A program made the translations under genes and the position numbers. A DNA stretch of 64,000 nt. It comes from Ascidiimonas aurantiaca (GTDB lineage: Bacteria; Bacteroidota; Bacteroidia; Flavobacteriales; Flavobacteriaceae). The notes under the pieces were generated by a model, which had not been told where the DNA came from, ran no database searches, and saw nothing but the letters and a program-made list of their open reading frames with translations. Positions 1 through 8,560 of the stretch are shown one piece after another; positions within the stretch are counted from its first letter, which is position 1; every line of letters begins with the position of its first letter. Where the stretch lies: assembly GCF_037646345.1 (NCBI RefSeq), contig NZ_JBBEWR010000016.1, positions 34,414 through 98,413 on the forward strand, read 5' to 3'.

Positions 1-1
1 A

Positions 2-160
2 TTGATCAAACAGAAAAACGGAACAAAACTCAGACTGACTCATCAAATATTAGAAAGCTTTCCGCAGAATATTCCCGAGTTCAAAAGAGAAAGCTGTCTA
101 GGAGGGTGGCACTACTTTATTAAACAACGTTTGCATGATTATTTAAGTAATACAAAGTAA
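2..160 (+). CDS. SRPBCC (AHSA1/START-like) domain protein, C-terminal end only
   Basis: This open frame enters from the left edge and ends at TAA 158-160, giving the last 52 residues. The tail reads LTH...ESFP...F..E.C..GW, then IKQRLHDYL. That is the usual end of AHSA1-type SRPBCC proteins: a strand with LTH, then the final long helix opened by a GW pair. These are ligand-binding or chaperone-cofactor folds whose substrate cannot be guessed from the tail. Start, length and operon partners lie outside the window. The family call rests only on the helix pattern, so it is moderately sure. Confidence 0.6.
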   Translation: MIKQKNGTKLRLTHQILESFPQNIPEFKRESCLGGWHYFIKQRLHDYLSNTK

Positions 161-856
161 AAAAGATTCCACAACCATAGCCGCGATTTAGAACAGTAAG
201 CGTTTACATAAATACGTCAAAATTACATTCCATATCACTACCTTTCCAGATATATGTATCGCAAGAGAAAATAGGTTCAATACATTGGCTCGATGCTTTG
301 TTTAATACTTATAAAACTGATTACAGATATAATTAATTCTTCTTGACTATTGACACGATTATTTATGAGAAAGTTTACTTATGACGCGATTTTAAGTTTT
401 GAAGTTGAATCGTCCTATACAAATCGCAAAACATATATCTTAGCTTCTTACAATACCTATCAACCCAAAAAAACCTGTTTGAATTGGTTGTGCAACTAAT
501 GTTCATGTCCCAATATTTTTTGTGTTGTTGAAAACTTAAAAAAGAAAGACATGGAATCAAAGATCACGAGTAAAGGTAAAGACCCTAAAGAGAAATTGGC
601 AAGACAACACTTGCCACTGCTTCAAGAACCAGCCGTCTCAGTGGTATTTACCGCACCGGTTTTTATAACTAGAAAAAACATTTTGAAGAACATAGTCTGA
701 AAGCACTTTTTTTTTACAACAAACTTCAAATGCTATAGCCATCAAACTCTTAAAAAAGAAATTTTTCCATAGCAGAATTTATTTAAATAATTTATAATCA
801 AAAAATACGCACTTCAAAAATTTTAATCATAAGTAAGTACTCACAAAAAAAGAATT
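161..856. other. Intergenic stretch without a supported gene
   Basis: About 700 bases of AT-rich sequence. A 49-codon frame at 551-700 on the plus strand and a 61-codon frame at 375-560 on the minus strand are open, but neither has a recognisable motif. The only site I would mark is the near-palindrome at 833-844 just before the SDR gene. The stretch may hold decayed coding sequence, but no family can be named. Confidence 0.5.
833..844 (+). promoter_or_regulatory. Possible TetR-type operator before the SDR gene
   Basis: GTAAGTACTCAC is a 12-bp near-palindrome centred on AGTACT, with one mismatched pair. It lies 12 bases before the ATG at 857. Short palindromes of this type near a start codon are typical of TetR/AcrR operators. 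No regulator gene is adjacent in this window, so the assignment is tentative. Confidence 0.3.
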
Positions 857-1636
857 ATGAAAAAAACAGCATTAATTACAGGGGCCAGTAGCGGAATTGG
901 AAAAGAATTGGCCAATATACACGCTGAAAAAAAAGGCGATTTAATTTTGGTAGCACGACGTGAAGACAAATTGAATGCATTAAAAAAAGAGCTGGAAGAT
1001 GCACATAATATAAATGTTCTGGTTATTCAAAAAGATTTAACCCTACCGGGAGCGTCTCAGGCGTTGTATGAACAAGTTAAAAAGGCGGGATTAAAAGTTG
1101 ATTTTTTAATTAACAATGCCGGGTTTGGCGGTATAGGGAAGTTTAATGAACGCGTATTAGAACACGATGTATCTATGATCAATTTAAACATAGGCGCCTT
1201 AACATCTTTAACCCATTTGTTCTTGCAGGACTTCATTAAAAACAACGACGGGAAGATCCTTAATGTTTCATCAACCGCCAGCCTGATGCCTGGCCCCTTA
1301 CAAGCAGTATATTTTGCTACAAAAGCGTATGTTACCTCTTTTAGTAATGCGCTTGCCGAAGAATTGTACCCTACAAACATTACAGTGACTAACTTAATGC
1401 CAGGTGCTACCGAAACGCAATTCGGTGCGGTATCCGGGATGGATAAAACCCGAATATTTCAAAAAACGGCCAGTGCAAGACGTGTGGCCCGGGATGGGTA
1501 TGAGGGCATGCTTAGTGGAAAATTGGATGTTATTTCAGGTTTAACTTTTACTCAAAAAGTAATGACCTCCATGATTGCATTTACACCTAAAAAAATGATT
1601 TTGAAATACGTACGGAAAATGCAGGAAGTAAAATAA
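857..1636 (+). CDS. SDR family NAD(P)-dependent oxidoreductase
   Basis: A 259-residue classical short-chain dehydrogenase/reductase. The cofactor-binding glycine motif TGASSGIG is at residues 8-15, NNAG at 86-89, the catalytic Ser near 139 and the YxxxK pair at Tyr152/Lys156, so the enzyme should be active. R34-R35 after the second strand fits NADP preference. The length is normal for the family. It is cytoplasmic and the substrate is unknown. The C-terminal part after 200 resembles the DltE/YqjQ-like subgroup that acts on ketones or acyl compounds. The gene stands alone; the next gene starts 104 bases downstream with its own leader. Confidence 0.9.
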   Translation: MKKTALITGASSGIGKELANIHAEKKGDLILVARREDKLNALKKELEDAHNINVLVIQKDLTLPGASQALYEQVKKAGLKVDFLINNAGFGGIGKFNERVLEHDVSMINLNIGALTSLTHLFLQDFIKNNDGKILNVSSTASLMPGPLQAVYFATKAYVTSFSNALAEELYPTNITVTNLMPGATETQFGAVSGMDKTRIFQKTASARRVARDGYEGMLSGKLDVISGLTFTQKVMTSMIAFTPKKMILKYVRKMQEVK

Positions 1637-1740
1637 AAATCTGCCTTTTAGAATATAAAAACTCTGAGGAGGCAGATACTTTATATAAACATTATCTCAT
1701 ACATTTAATCTTTTTATAAAACAGAAATTTTTTAAAACAT

Positions 1741-2373
1741 ATGGAACCGGGATTGGTAATATCATTTTTAGGAGCATCGGTTATTCTTACATTAATGCCG
1801 GGGCCAGACAATATTTTTGTGTTAACAGAAAGCCTGACCAAAGGCCAGAGAAATGGTATTGCCATTTCTCTTGGATTAAGCCTCGGTGTCCTTATCCATA
1901 CCTTTGCCGCTGCTACCGGGCTATCCATAATTATCCAAAAATCTGCCATCACATTTTCTGTTATCAAATACCTGGGGGCTGCATACCTCTTTTATCTAGC
2001 GTATCAGGCTTTTAGGGAAAATAAGCCGTTTATTAATTGGAGTACAAATACAACAGGAAAAGAAGATAAAAAGGTAATTGCTCTGGTAAAAAAAGGATTT
2101 TTAATGAATATTTTAAATCCTAAAGTTTCATTGTTTTTTATTGCCTTCCTACCCCAGTTTATTACCAAAAACGGAATGAATATTACTCTTCAAATGCTTG
2201 TTCTTGGAGCTATTTTTATGGTTCAGGCATTACTTATTTTTAGTGGTATCGCTATTTTATCAGGCAAATTAACCCGGTATGTTACCACCTCCCGTTTCTG
2301 GAATATCACCAAATGGAGTAAAATAACCGTATTATCTATTTTAGGGATAACTTTGGCACTGTCAAAAAAATAA
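1741..2373 (+). CDS. LysE/RhtB family amino-acid exporter
   Basis: A 210-residue integral membrane protein with about six hydrophobic segments. The N-terminal signature is a membrane helix followed by MPGPDN near residues 20-25 and a second helix with GLSLGV. This is the hallmark of LysE/RhtB translocators, which export amino acids or homoserine lactone-like compounds with proton coupling. NILNPKVSLFFIAFLPQF near 120-140 is the second family hallmark. The substrate cannot be told from sequence. It is a single gene with no regulator next to it. Start choice: ATG at 1741, the first codon of the hydrophobic helix region. Confidence 0.88.
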   Translation: MEPGLVISFLGASVILTLMPGPDNIFVLTESLTKGQRNGIAISLGLSLGVLIHTFAAATGLSIIIQKSAITFSVIKYLGAAYLFYLAYQAFRENKPFINWSTNTTGKEDKKVIALVKKGFLMNILNPKVSLFFIAFLPQFITKNGMNITLQMLVLGAIFMVQALLIFSGIAILSGKLTRYVTTSRFWNITKWSKITVLSILGITLALSKK

Positions 2374-2599
2374 TAGCTAACACCGGGGTTTTTTCTACAT
2401 TTATACACCTGTAACCGGCCAACTCATAAAAAAGGTGATTATGTTGTAAAATAGGCTTACCCGAACATGGCTTTGGCGCACACGTTGCGAACTGGCCTAA
2501 ACTTCAGGAAACCAAAAAACGACAAAACCATCTTATTTCAAAAGTATTCTTGTAACAGGTTTCCAAAAGCCTAAATGTTTATCTACAAATAAAAACATA

Positions 2600-3109
2600 A
2601 TGAAAGAAATCAAATATCCAAGATCATTTTCCCATATAGGAATTACTGTACCAGACATACACAAAGCTGTTATTTTCTACGAGGAAGTAATGGGGTGGTA
2701 TGTTATTATGCCCCCTTCAAAAATTTTAAAAGAAAGAAATACCGCTATCGGACAGATGTGTATTGATGTATTTGGAGAGGATTGGGAAGAATTCGAGATT
2801 GCACACATGGCCACTTCAGATGGAATTGGCATTGAGTTATTTTCATTTCCGCATGGTCTTAAAGAAGCTCCGGAATTTAATCCTTTTAATACCGGCCTTT
2901 TTCACTTTTGTGTTCAGGACCCTGACATTGAAGCTTTGACCCAAAAAATAGTAGCGCATGGCGGGAAACAGCGAATGCCCATACGAGCATATTACCCCAA
3001 TGAAAAGCCCTATAAAATGGTGTACGTTGAAGACCCTTTTGGAATTGTTTTCGAGATATACACTCACAGCTACGAATTAACCTATTCTTCGGGAGCCTAT
3101 CAAAAGTAA
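2600..3109 (+). CDS. VOC (glyoxalase/bleomycin-resistance) superfamily protein
   Basis: A 169-residue protein opening with FSHIGITVPDI and AVIFYEEVMGW, the first beta-alpha-beta module of a vicinal-oxygen-chelate fold. The second module has HFCVQDPDI and ends with VEDPFGIVFEIYTH. Candidate metal ligands are His13 in the first module, a second-module His in FHFCV, and Glu in FEIYT. These proteins isomerise, dioxygenate or bind small molecules; the reaction here is unknown. It is slightly longer than minimal VOC proteins because of an insert around residues 45-75. It stands alone between the LysE gene and a lipoprotein gene. Confidence 0.85.
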   Translation: MKEIKYPRSFSHIGITVPDIHKAVIFYEEVMGWYVIMPPSKILKERNTAIGQMCIDVFGEDWEEFEIAHMATSDGIGIELFSFPHGLKEAPEFNPFNTGLFHFCVQDPDIEALTQKIVAHGGKQRMPIRAYYPNEKPYKMVYVEDPFGIVFEIYTHSYELTYSSGAYQK

Positions 3110-3251
3110 AAATAGTATTGCACCCCGAAAAAGGAAAACTATATAGTTCCTTAAAATTATTCTATCCTCACACTGTAGTTTTTATCTTTCATTTTTTGTA
3201 AATGAATATTTTTTTATTTATATTAAGCTCATAACTAGTTAGTTTAAAGCA

Positions 3252-3782
3252 ATGAGAAAGTTATTATACCATGTATTAGTGCTTAGTGCATTCATCTTAT
3301 TATTTAATTGTTCTTCAAACTCTAATAATTCCGAGTCGTTAGAGCCATCTGCTTCTGATGAGCTTGTTACCACTTTGGAGAACCCATTTGACAATGAGAT
3401 CTTTTATCTCACTTCGGGCGGGAACGAGGCCCGTGTAACCACCGAGGTACTAACTAAGGAGTGGAGAAAGTCTTTTAACCTGGAAGGATACGACTTCACC
3501 AACTTTAAGATCGTAGAAGATAAGGAGTTGTCTTCCAAAAGTTCAGAAAAAGCTTATTATATAAAAGCCAGGACCTCTGATGGTTCTGTGAGTGTTTCCC
3601 AATCCATCTCAAGAGATGCCAATGGTAAATTCTTTCTGGCAGGCAAAACCTGTAAATGCGAAACCCACAGTTGTAGCTGGTCTGGTTGTGATGCCAGTCA
3701 ATCCGGAAGTACATGCAGATGCTCTCCCTGTAGTGGGGACTGTAAAAAAACTTCAGAGGATACTGAAGATGCAGGTATGTAA
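3252..3782 (+). CDS. Lipoprotein with a cysteine-rich C-terminal tail, function unknown
   Basis: A 176-residue protein with a lipoprotein signal peptide ending at Cys20 (lipobox LFNC), so it is predicted to be anchored in a membrane facing the periplasm or outside. The middle is a polar domain without a recognised family. The last 45 residues carry eight cysteines in CxC, SxC and CxxC spacings between about residues 134 and 164. That could form a disulfide-knotted or metal-binding module. A long AT-rich leader precedes the ATG. No partner gene is evident. I do not recognise the family. Confidence 0.7.
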   Translation: MRKLLYHVLVLSAFILLFNCSSNSNNSESLEPSASDELVTTLENPFDNEIFYLTSGGNEARVTTEVLTKEWRKSFNLEGYDFTNFKIVEDKELSSKSSEKAYYIKARTSDGSVSVSQSISRDANGKFFLAGKTCKCETHSCSWSGCDASQSGSTCRCSPCSGDCKKTSEDTEDAGM

Positions 3783-4000
3783 ACCTGTCTGGGAATTTTT
3801 TCTGCTAAAATAACCGGGCTATTAATACTACTTACCTCAACCTGTTTTAATACATATCCTGTGTATGTATAGTGCTCTTCACCTTTAATGCGTTAAATAT
3901 GAGTTAAAAACTTATTGTGTAACCCAGGTTACTGTACACCCCTATTTCATAGCGTAAATTTATGCTATTATTAAAAATGATAAATAAGCATTATATGACT

Positions 4001-4666
4001 ATGGAAAATTCTAATGTAGTTACAGAGCAGGCAAACAGTATGCCAAGAATTGGAGATAATGCTCCGGATTTTGAAGCAGTAACCACCAAAGGAAAGATCA
4101 GGTTTTCTGATTTTGCAAACGATAAATGGGTAGTGATGTTTTCGCACCCGGCAGATTTTACGCCGGTCTGCACAACTGAAATGAGCGGTTTTGCCACCAG
4201 AAAAAATGAGTTTGATGCACTTAACACAGAGCTTCTGGGTCTTAGTATTGATAGCATTCATGCACATTTGGGATGGGTACAAAATGTAAGGGAAAATACA
4301 GGGGTTTATTTTGACTTTCCTATTATAGCCGACCTTGATATGAAAGTATCAAAGCTTTATGGAATGTTACAACCCAATGAGAGTGAAACTGCTGCGGTAA
4401 GGGCTGTATTCTTTATTGATCCCAAAAAGAAAATTCGTTTGATCATGTATTATCCGCTCAATGTTGGAAGAAATATGGATGAAATTCTAAGGGCCCTGGA
4501 GGCGTTGCAGACCTCAGATACTCATGGAGTTGCTATGCCTTTGGACTGGAAAAAGGGAGATAAAGCAATCGTACCTCCTCCAAAAACACTGGATGAGTTA
4601 GATCAAAGGCTGGAAGACGATTCTGTTGAAAAGGTGACCTGGTACTTAGCTAAAAAGAAAATCTAA
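4001..4666 (+). CDS. 1-Cys peroxiredoxin (Prx6-like)
   Basis: The product is a thiol peroxidase of about 221 residues that reduces hydrogen peroxide and organic peroxides. The active-site segment HPADFTPVCTTE places the peroxidatic Cys at residue 57, and no other cysteine occurs, so this is a 1-Cys type. The C-terminal arm with PPPKTLDEL and WYL is typical of the Prx6/AhpC-TSA 1-Cys branch. An in-frame ATG at 3962 would add 13 residues (MLLLKM...). I prefer ATG 4001 because homologous enzymes begin close to the PRIGDNAPDF strand; ATG 3995 is also possible. A strong terminator follows. Confidence 0.9.
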   Translation: MENSNVVTEQANSMPRIGDNAPDFEAVTTKGKIRFSDFANDKWVVMFSHPADFTPVCTTEMSGFATRKNEFDALNTELLGLSIDSIHAHLGWVQNVRENTGVYFDFPIIADLDMKVSKLYGMLQPNESETAAVRAVFFIDPKKKIRLIMYYPLNVGRNMDEILRALEALQTSDTHGVAMPLDWKKGDKAIVPPPKTLDELDQRLEDDSVEKVTWYLAKKKI

Positions 4667-4673
4667 GAAATAA

Positions 4674-4716
4674 AAGTCAGGCTGTTTTTTGAATAAACAG
4701 CCTGACTTATTTTTTA
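4674..4716. terminator. Bidirectional rho-independent terminator
   Basis: A 14-bp perfect stem, AAGTCAGGCTGTTT at 4674-4687 and its complement at 4695-4708, is followed by a T-rich run. It sits between the peroxiredoxin gene and the convergent DUF4374-like gene, so it can end both transcripts. Confidence 0.9.
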
Positions 4717-4732
4717 TGATCAGAATATGTGT

Positions 4733-6019
4733 TTAATTATTATTGGCAATATTGAAGACCCCTAAAATATCTGCGCCGGTTATTTCAAAAGCTTTTTCAA
4801 CAGTGCCCGTAATAGTATGGTATCTGTAATAGGCATTTTCTGTAGTAGTTGCTACGGGGAAAAACGCATTGTCACCATCAAAAAATATTTGGCCTCCCGA
4901 AAACACCCCTACGGGGGGAATACCTCCAATAGGTTCTACCGTAAAAGCATTTAAATCCAGTACACACCAGCGAGCAGATTCGGCTGAAAATAAAATACCT
5001 AGTAATTGCTGTTGTTGTAATGGTGTAAGGTTTGCCAGATTCCCTCCTACACTGAGCACAATATCAATGGCCTCCTGAGGGGTTTCGGCATTTACTTTGG
5101 CAATTGCTTTGCCATTAGACAAAACATAAAAGTTATTAAATGTTGGTAAAAATACATTAAAAGGGTTCAATACACGTGCGGGTTCAAAAACATATGCAGG
5201 GTCAATTTCATTACTGCCAACGGGTATTTTGTTTACTCTGGCCCAAATTTGCCCTCCTGTATAATTCCCTGCATCGGCAACATATAAATTACCCGATTCA
5301 TCTACGAGCCGTTGTCCAAAATTATTGAAGGTGATAATCTCACTTACCCCATTGCCGTCACGTTGGGTATCTCCTACAAAAGTACCTGTAGCCAGATTAG
5401 CCTGATGAAGGATAAAAGATGTAAAGCTTTCGCCAGTGGTATTACCTCTTATAGGAGCAAAAACATCATCACCTCTAAAGATAAAGCGCTGGTAGCGCTG
5501 GGCTATATCATTGGGGACAAAGCCTTCACGCATATCTATCCCTCCGGTTATCTGTAATGTGGTAGGGTTGAACACGGTTATATTATCAGATGTGGCTCTA
5601 TCCTGAAATACCCCAAAATCTGCATCTCTCACATCTATTCTGAATGAACCGGGATTTAATGTAGGAAGTGTTCCTATTTCAAATAGATCTCCATTTTCAC
5701 TGACCACATATTTTGAAAATCCCGGAGATTCATCGGGTCTGGGCAAAAAGATAGCGTGGTCATATATGGAGTTTGGAAAAAACCGGGGGAAATCGGTACC
5801 ATCTGATATATCAATGATGCCCGAAGGTAATTGCTCATAATACTTAACCAGTGCCGTATTAGATGCTGTGGTGCCTACCACAACAAATCCTGATGTTTTT
5901 ATATTACTCGCATCACCAAGTTCGGCTAAGTCGTTAAGTCCGTCATCACAGGATATATAAACAGATGCGAATACAAATACTAAAAAAACAAATTTTGAAT
6001 GTTTGATTATACTTTCCAT
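4733..6019 (-). CDS. DUF4374-like lipoprotein of a TonB uptake operon
   Basis: A protein of about 428 residues. The reading frame is open to 6187, but ATG 6019 is the better start because it gives a clean lipoprotein signal (a VFVFASVYISC hydrophobic stretch ending in Cys) and leaves a short gap after the TonB receptor stop at 6039. The mature part has repeated short beta-like units with conserved Gly/Asp turns, suggesting a beta-propeller, as expected for DUF4374 proteins that sit next to TonB receptors and PepSY proteins in Bacteroidota. It is probably a periplasmic or surface accessory for siderophore or metal-chelate uptake. The family name is from pattern and context, not a search. Confidence 0.65.
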   Translation of the reverse strand: MESIIKHSKFVFLVFVFASVYISCDDGLNDLAELGDASNIKTSGFVVVGTTASNTALVKYYEQLPSGIIDISDGTDFPRFFPNSIYDHAIFLPRPDESPGFSKYVVSENGDLFEIGTLPTLNPGSFRIDVRDADFGVFQDRATSDNITVFNPTTLQITGGIDMREGFVPNDIAQRYQRFIFRGDDVFAPIRGNTTGESFTSFILHQANLATGTFVGDTQRDGNGVSEIITFNNFGQRLVDESGNLYVADAGNYTGGQIWARVNKIPVGSNEIDPAYVFEPARVLNPFNVFLPTFNNFYVLSNGKAIAKVNAETPQEAIDIVLSVGGNLANLTPLQQQQLLGILFSAESARWCVLDLNAFTVEPIGGIPPVGVFSGGQIFFDGDNAFFPVATTTENAYYRYHTITGTVEKAFEITGADILGVFNIANNN

Positions 6020-6038
6020 TATTTTATGTATCAATATA

Positions 6039-8432
6039 TCATTGTAGTGAATAGCTAATTTTAAAAGCATAGTTAATACCGGGCCTGGGAATTCTAAAAT
6101 TATCAAAAACTTCTTCATTAAATATATTCTGAACTGCCAGGGAGAATACCAGGTTTTGTTTAGGCAATACATAGGAGATGTTGGCATTATTCAAATGTTG
6201 CCTGGGTACTACAAAAGCAGGATTGGCGGTATCTAAATCTATCACTTCATTAACGCTAAACCTGTCAACAAACAGATAGTTCCAGGCCAGTTCCAGCCGG
6301 TTTTCGCTTCTAAATATGTTTTCTAAAGTGTAATTGGCAGAAAGGTTAAAAAACAGATTGGGGATATTGGGTACTGCCGAACCCTCGGAGCCTCCTGAAG
6401 AAGTAACCTCATCAGACTCTCCAAACTCTATTTGTTGATAGGTAAAGCTGCCGTTAAGGCCCAGGTTTGAAAAGGGTCGATATCTGGTGCCCAATTCTAT
6501 TCCGGCACTCTGAACATTGGCTTCATTAATGAACTGTGAGTTTTCAGGGCCAAATGGTACAGGTCTTATCAGGTTTTCCTGATCTCTTACAAAACCACTT
6601 ACATCTATAGATAGGAATTTGTTATTGGCCATATTTTTTTCATATCGCATACCTAAATTGATATTGTTACTTTGCTCCGGACGTAATTCAAAATTAGGCA
6701 CTATGGCTGCAAGATCTCCAAATACTTCGTTTTGCGTTGGTAAACGTAAGGTGCGCTCATAACTGGACCTTAAAAAAAACACGGGTGTGATCTGATATTT
6801 TATACCAAAACCATACCCGTTATTATTATCTTTTACAGTGCGTAGAGGGATCTCGGTAATACCCGTTCTGGTAAATTCAATAGATCGTGCATTGTAATCA
6901 TAGTTTTTGTAAAAAGCAATGGTTGTAAGTTTATTTTCAAAAAAAGTAGCATTCAACTCGGCACCAAAAACATTAGATCTCAGTTTGGATGGTATGGTAT
7001 TAGGATCTATTTCCTCTCCATCAATTTCTATTCTTGGCCCGATGGGGTCTTCACCTTCAATTTCTAATCCATAATTAAACTCTGATAAAATTATATTGAG
7101 ATTATCTGTAATATCATATTGCAGGGTTAATCTGTGTGCAGCACCTGTATTATCACCTTCTCTGGCAATTGGAATACCAAAAATCTCTGAGCCTCTTTCA
7201 TTTTCTGTTACCAGTTGCTCCCCCCGCCAATTGTAAAACACTTTTGTACTATCGTTAGTTTTATCGGTAGATTGGGAGAACAAACCTGAATATCTAAACT
7301 TTAATTTGTTTTTAAGGAATGACTTTTTATAATCAATTCTTTGTACTGCCACAGTGGCTTCTGTTTCTGCTTCGCCAACCGCAAGTCCGGTAATAAACGT
7401 GCCTTGCTGTATTTGATTATCTCTTCTGGAGAACATGGCTGATATTTCTAATTCGTCTGCCCAGCTTATATCATGGAAGTTAACCGAGCCCTCTACCAAA
7501 GATGAGCGAAACCGGTCGTGAAATCGCCGGGCATCAATACGCTCTTCGGTTATACTCTCAACCGTACCGTCTTCCCTTAAGTTTTCAACTATGTTGGGAA
7601 TATCCCTCATTTTATAGTCATTGTCTGTATAGTTAACAAACGATAAAATAGAGACTGATATATTATCGTTGAAATTATGACTCCCGTTCAATGAAAACCG
7701 ATGTGTATTAAAAGATCCCACAGAGTAGGTTGCTCTCAAAAAATCGGATCTCTGTTCTACAGGCACCAGGTTTAAACCACCCCCCAAAGCATCGGTACCA
7801 ATATCTACAGGCATAATACCTTTATATACATCTACGCGACTAAGTGCATCTACGGGTATAAAATTTAACTGTAAGGCACCTCCGTATAATTCAATAGGCA
7901 TACCGTCATAATACGTTCGTACGGCCTGCCCTGTTAAACCATTTAAGTTAATGTTTAAGTTACTACCCAAACCACCACTTTGCCGCACCACAACACCTGT
8001 TGATTGTTTGAGTACATCTTCTACTCCCAGGGCCTGATCTTTAAACTTTTTTACGTTCAAAGAGCTTATGGTTACCGCCTCTTCCGTGAGTTTTGTGCTT
8101 TCTGTTTTTTTGGTAATGGTTACCTCTTCGAGGTTTTCGGCACTTTCTGAAAGTGTAAAATTAACGATCATATCTTTGGAGATCGCTATCGTTTTACTTT
8201 GATCACTAAAACCTATTAAACTCACTGTTATTTTGTAGTCTCCTTGGGGAATGTTTTTTATGATATACCTTCCTTTTTCATCTGTTATACTGTATTTAGT
8301 TTTGGTTATGACCACATTGGCATACGATACCGGCTGGCCACTTTCATTCTTTACGGTACCCGAAAGGTTAAATACGTTCTGAGCCATAAGGCACGTTGGA
8401 AAGGCCATTATAGAAAACAATAAGTATTTCAT
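6039..8432 (-). CDS. TonB-dependent outer-membrane receptor, probably for an iron chelate
   Basis: A protein of about 797 residues from ATG 8432. The first residues MKYLLFSIMAFPTCLMAQ are a signal peptide; the frame extends to 8474 but that would spoil it. Order of domains: carboxypeptidase-like regulatory domain (GTVKNESGQPVSYANV to about residue 100), plug (LGVEDVLKQSTGVVVRQ, about 125-230), then a 22-strand barrel ending in an aromatic C-terminal strand. It imports large ligands across the outer membrane using TonB/ExbBD energy. The PepSY protein and small membrane proteins upstream and the palindromic operator right before it suggest siderophore or heme iron. The ligand itself is inferred. 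Confidence 0.9.
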   Translation of the reverse strand: MKYLLFSIMAFPTCLMAQNVFNLSGTVKNESGQPVSYANVVITKTKYSITDEKGRYIIKNIPQGDYKITVSLIGFSDQSKTIAISKDMIVNFTLSESAENLEEVTITKKTESTKLTEEAVTISSLNVKKFKDQALGVEDVLKQSTGVVVRQSGGLGSNLNINLNGLTGQAVRTYYDGMPIELYGGALQLNFIPVDALSRVDVYKGIMPVDIGTDALGGGLNLVPVEQRSDFLRATYSVGSFNTHRFSLNGSHNFNDNISVSILSFVNYTDNDYKMRDIPNIVENLREDGTVESITEERIDARRFHDRFRSSLVEGSVNFHDISWADELEISAMFSRRDNQIQQGTFITGLAVGEAETEATVAVQRIDYKKSFLKNKLKFRYSGLFSQSTDKTNDSTKVFYNWRGEQLVTENERGSEIFGIPIAREGDNTGAAHRLTLQYDITDNLNIILSEFNYGLEIEGEDPIGPRIEIDGEEIDPNTIPSKLRSNVFGAELNATFFENKLTTIAFYKNYDYNARSIEFTRTGITEIPLRTVKDNNNGYGFGIKYQITPVFFLRSSYERTLRLPTQNEVFGDLAAIVPNFELRPEQSNNINLGMRYEKNMANNKFLSIDVSGFVRDQENLIRPVPFGPENSQFINEANVQSAGIELGTRYRPFSNLGLNGSFTYQQIEFGESDEVTSSGGSEGSAVPNIPNLFFNLSANYTLENIFRSENRLELAWNYLFVDRFSVNEVIDLDTANPAFVVPRQHLNNANISYVLPKQNLVFSLAVQNIFNEEVFDNFRIPRPGINYAFKISYSLQ

Positions 8433-8468
8433 GAGTGAATCTAGTCTTAATTTTACACTACAAATGTA

Positions 8469-8507
8469 ATCCATTATTTTTATTTATTCTAAATAAAAAT
8501 AATGGAT
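8469..8507 (-). promoter_or_regulatory. Long palindrome before the TonB receptor (candidate iron-regulator box A)
   Basis: A perfect inverted repeat with 17-base arms (8469-8485 and 8491-8507) and a 5-base centre. On the coding strand its core reads TTATTTAGAATAAATAA. It lies 36 bases before the receptor start. The same core with one change occurs at box B (10853-10885) upstream of the first gene of the module. A Fur- or DtxR-type metalloregulator is the likely binder by context; the protein is not identified here. Confidence 0.65.
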
Positions 8508-8560
8508 CTTAAATTAGTTTAAAAAAAGTGCAGAATGTCAGCTCCTATTTTTTTACCATT

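Noticed and set aside
551..700. 49-codon frame near the left end
   Set aside because: No ribosome site, motif or terminator; lies in AT-rich spacer.
4733..6187. Longer form of the DUF4374-like protein
   Set aside because: The extra 56 residues come from the end of the TonB receptor gene and would hide the lipoprotein signal.
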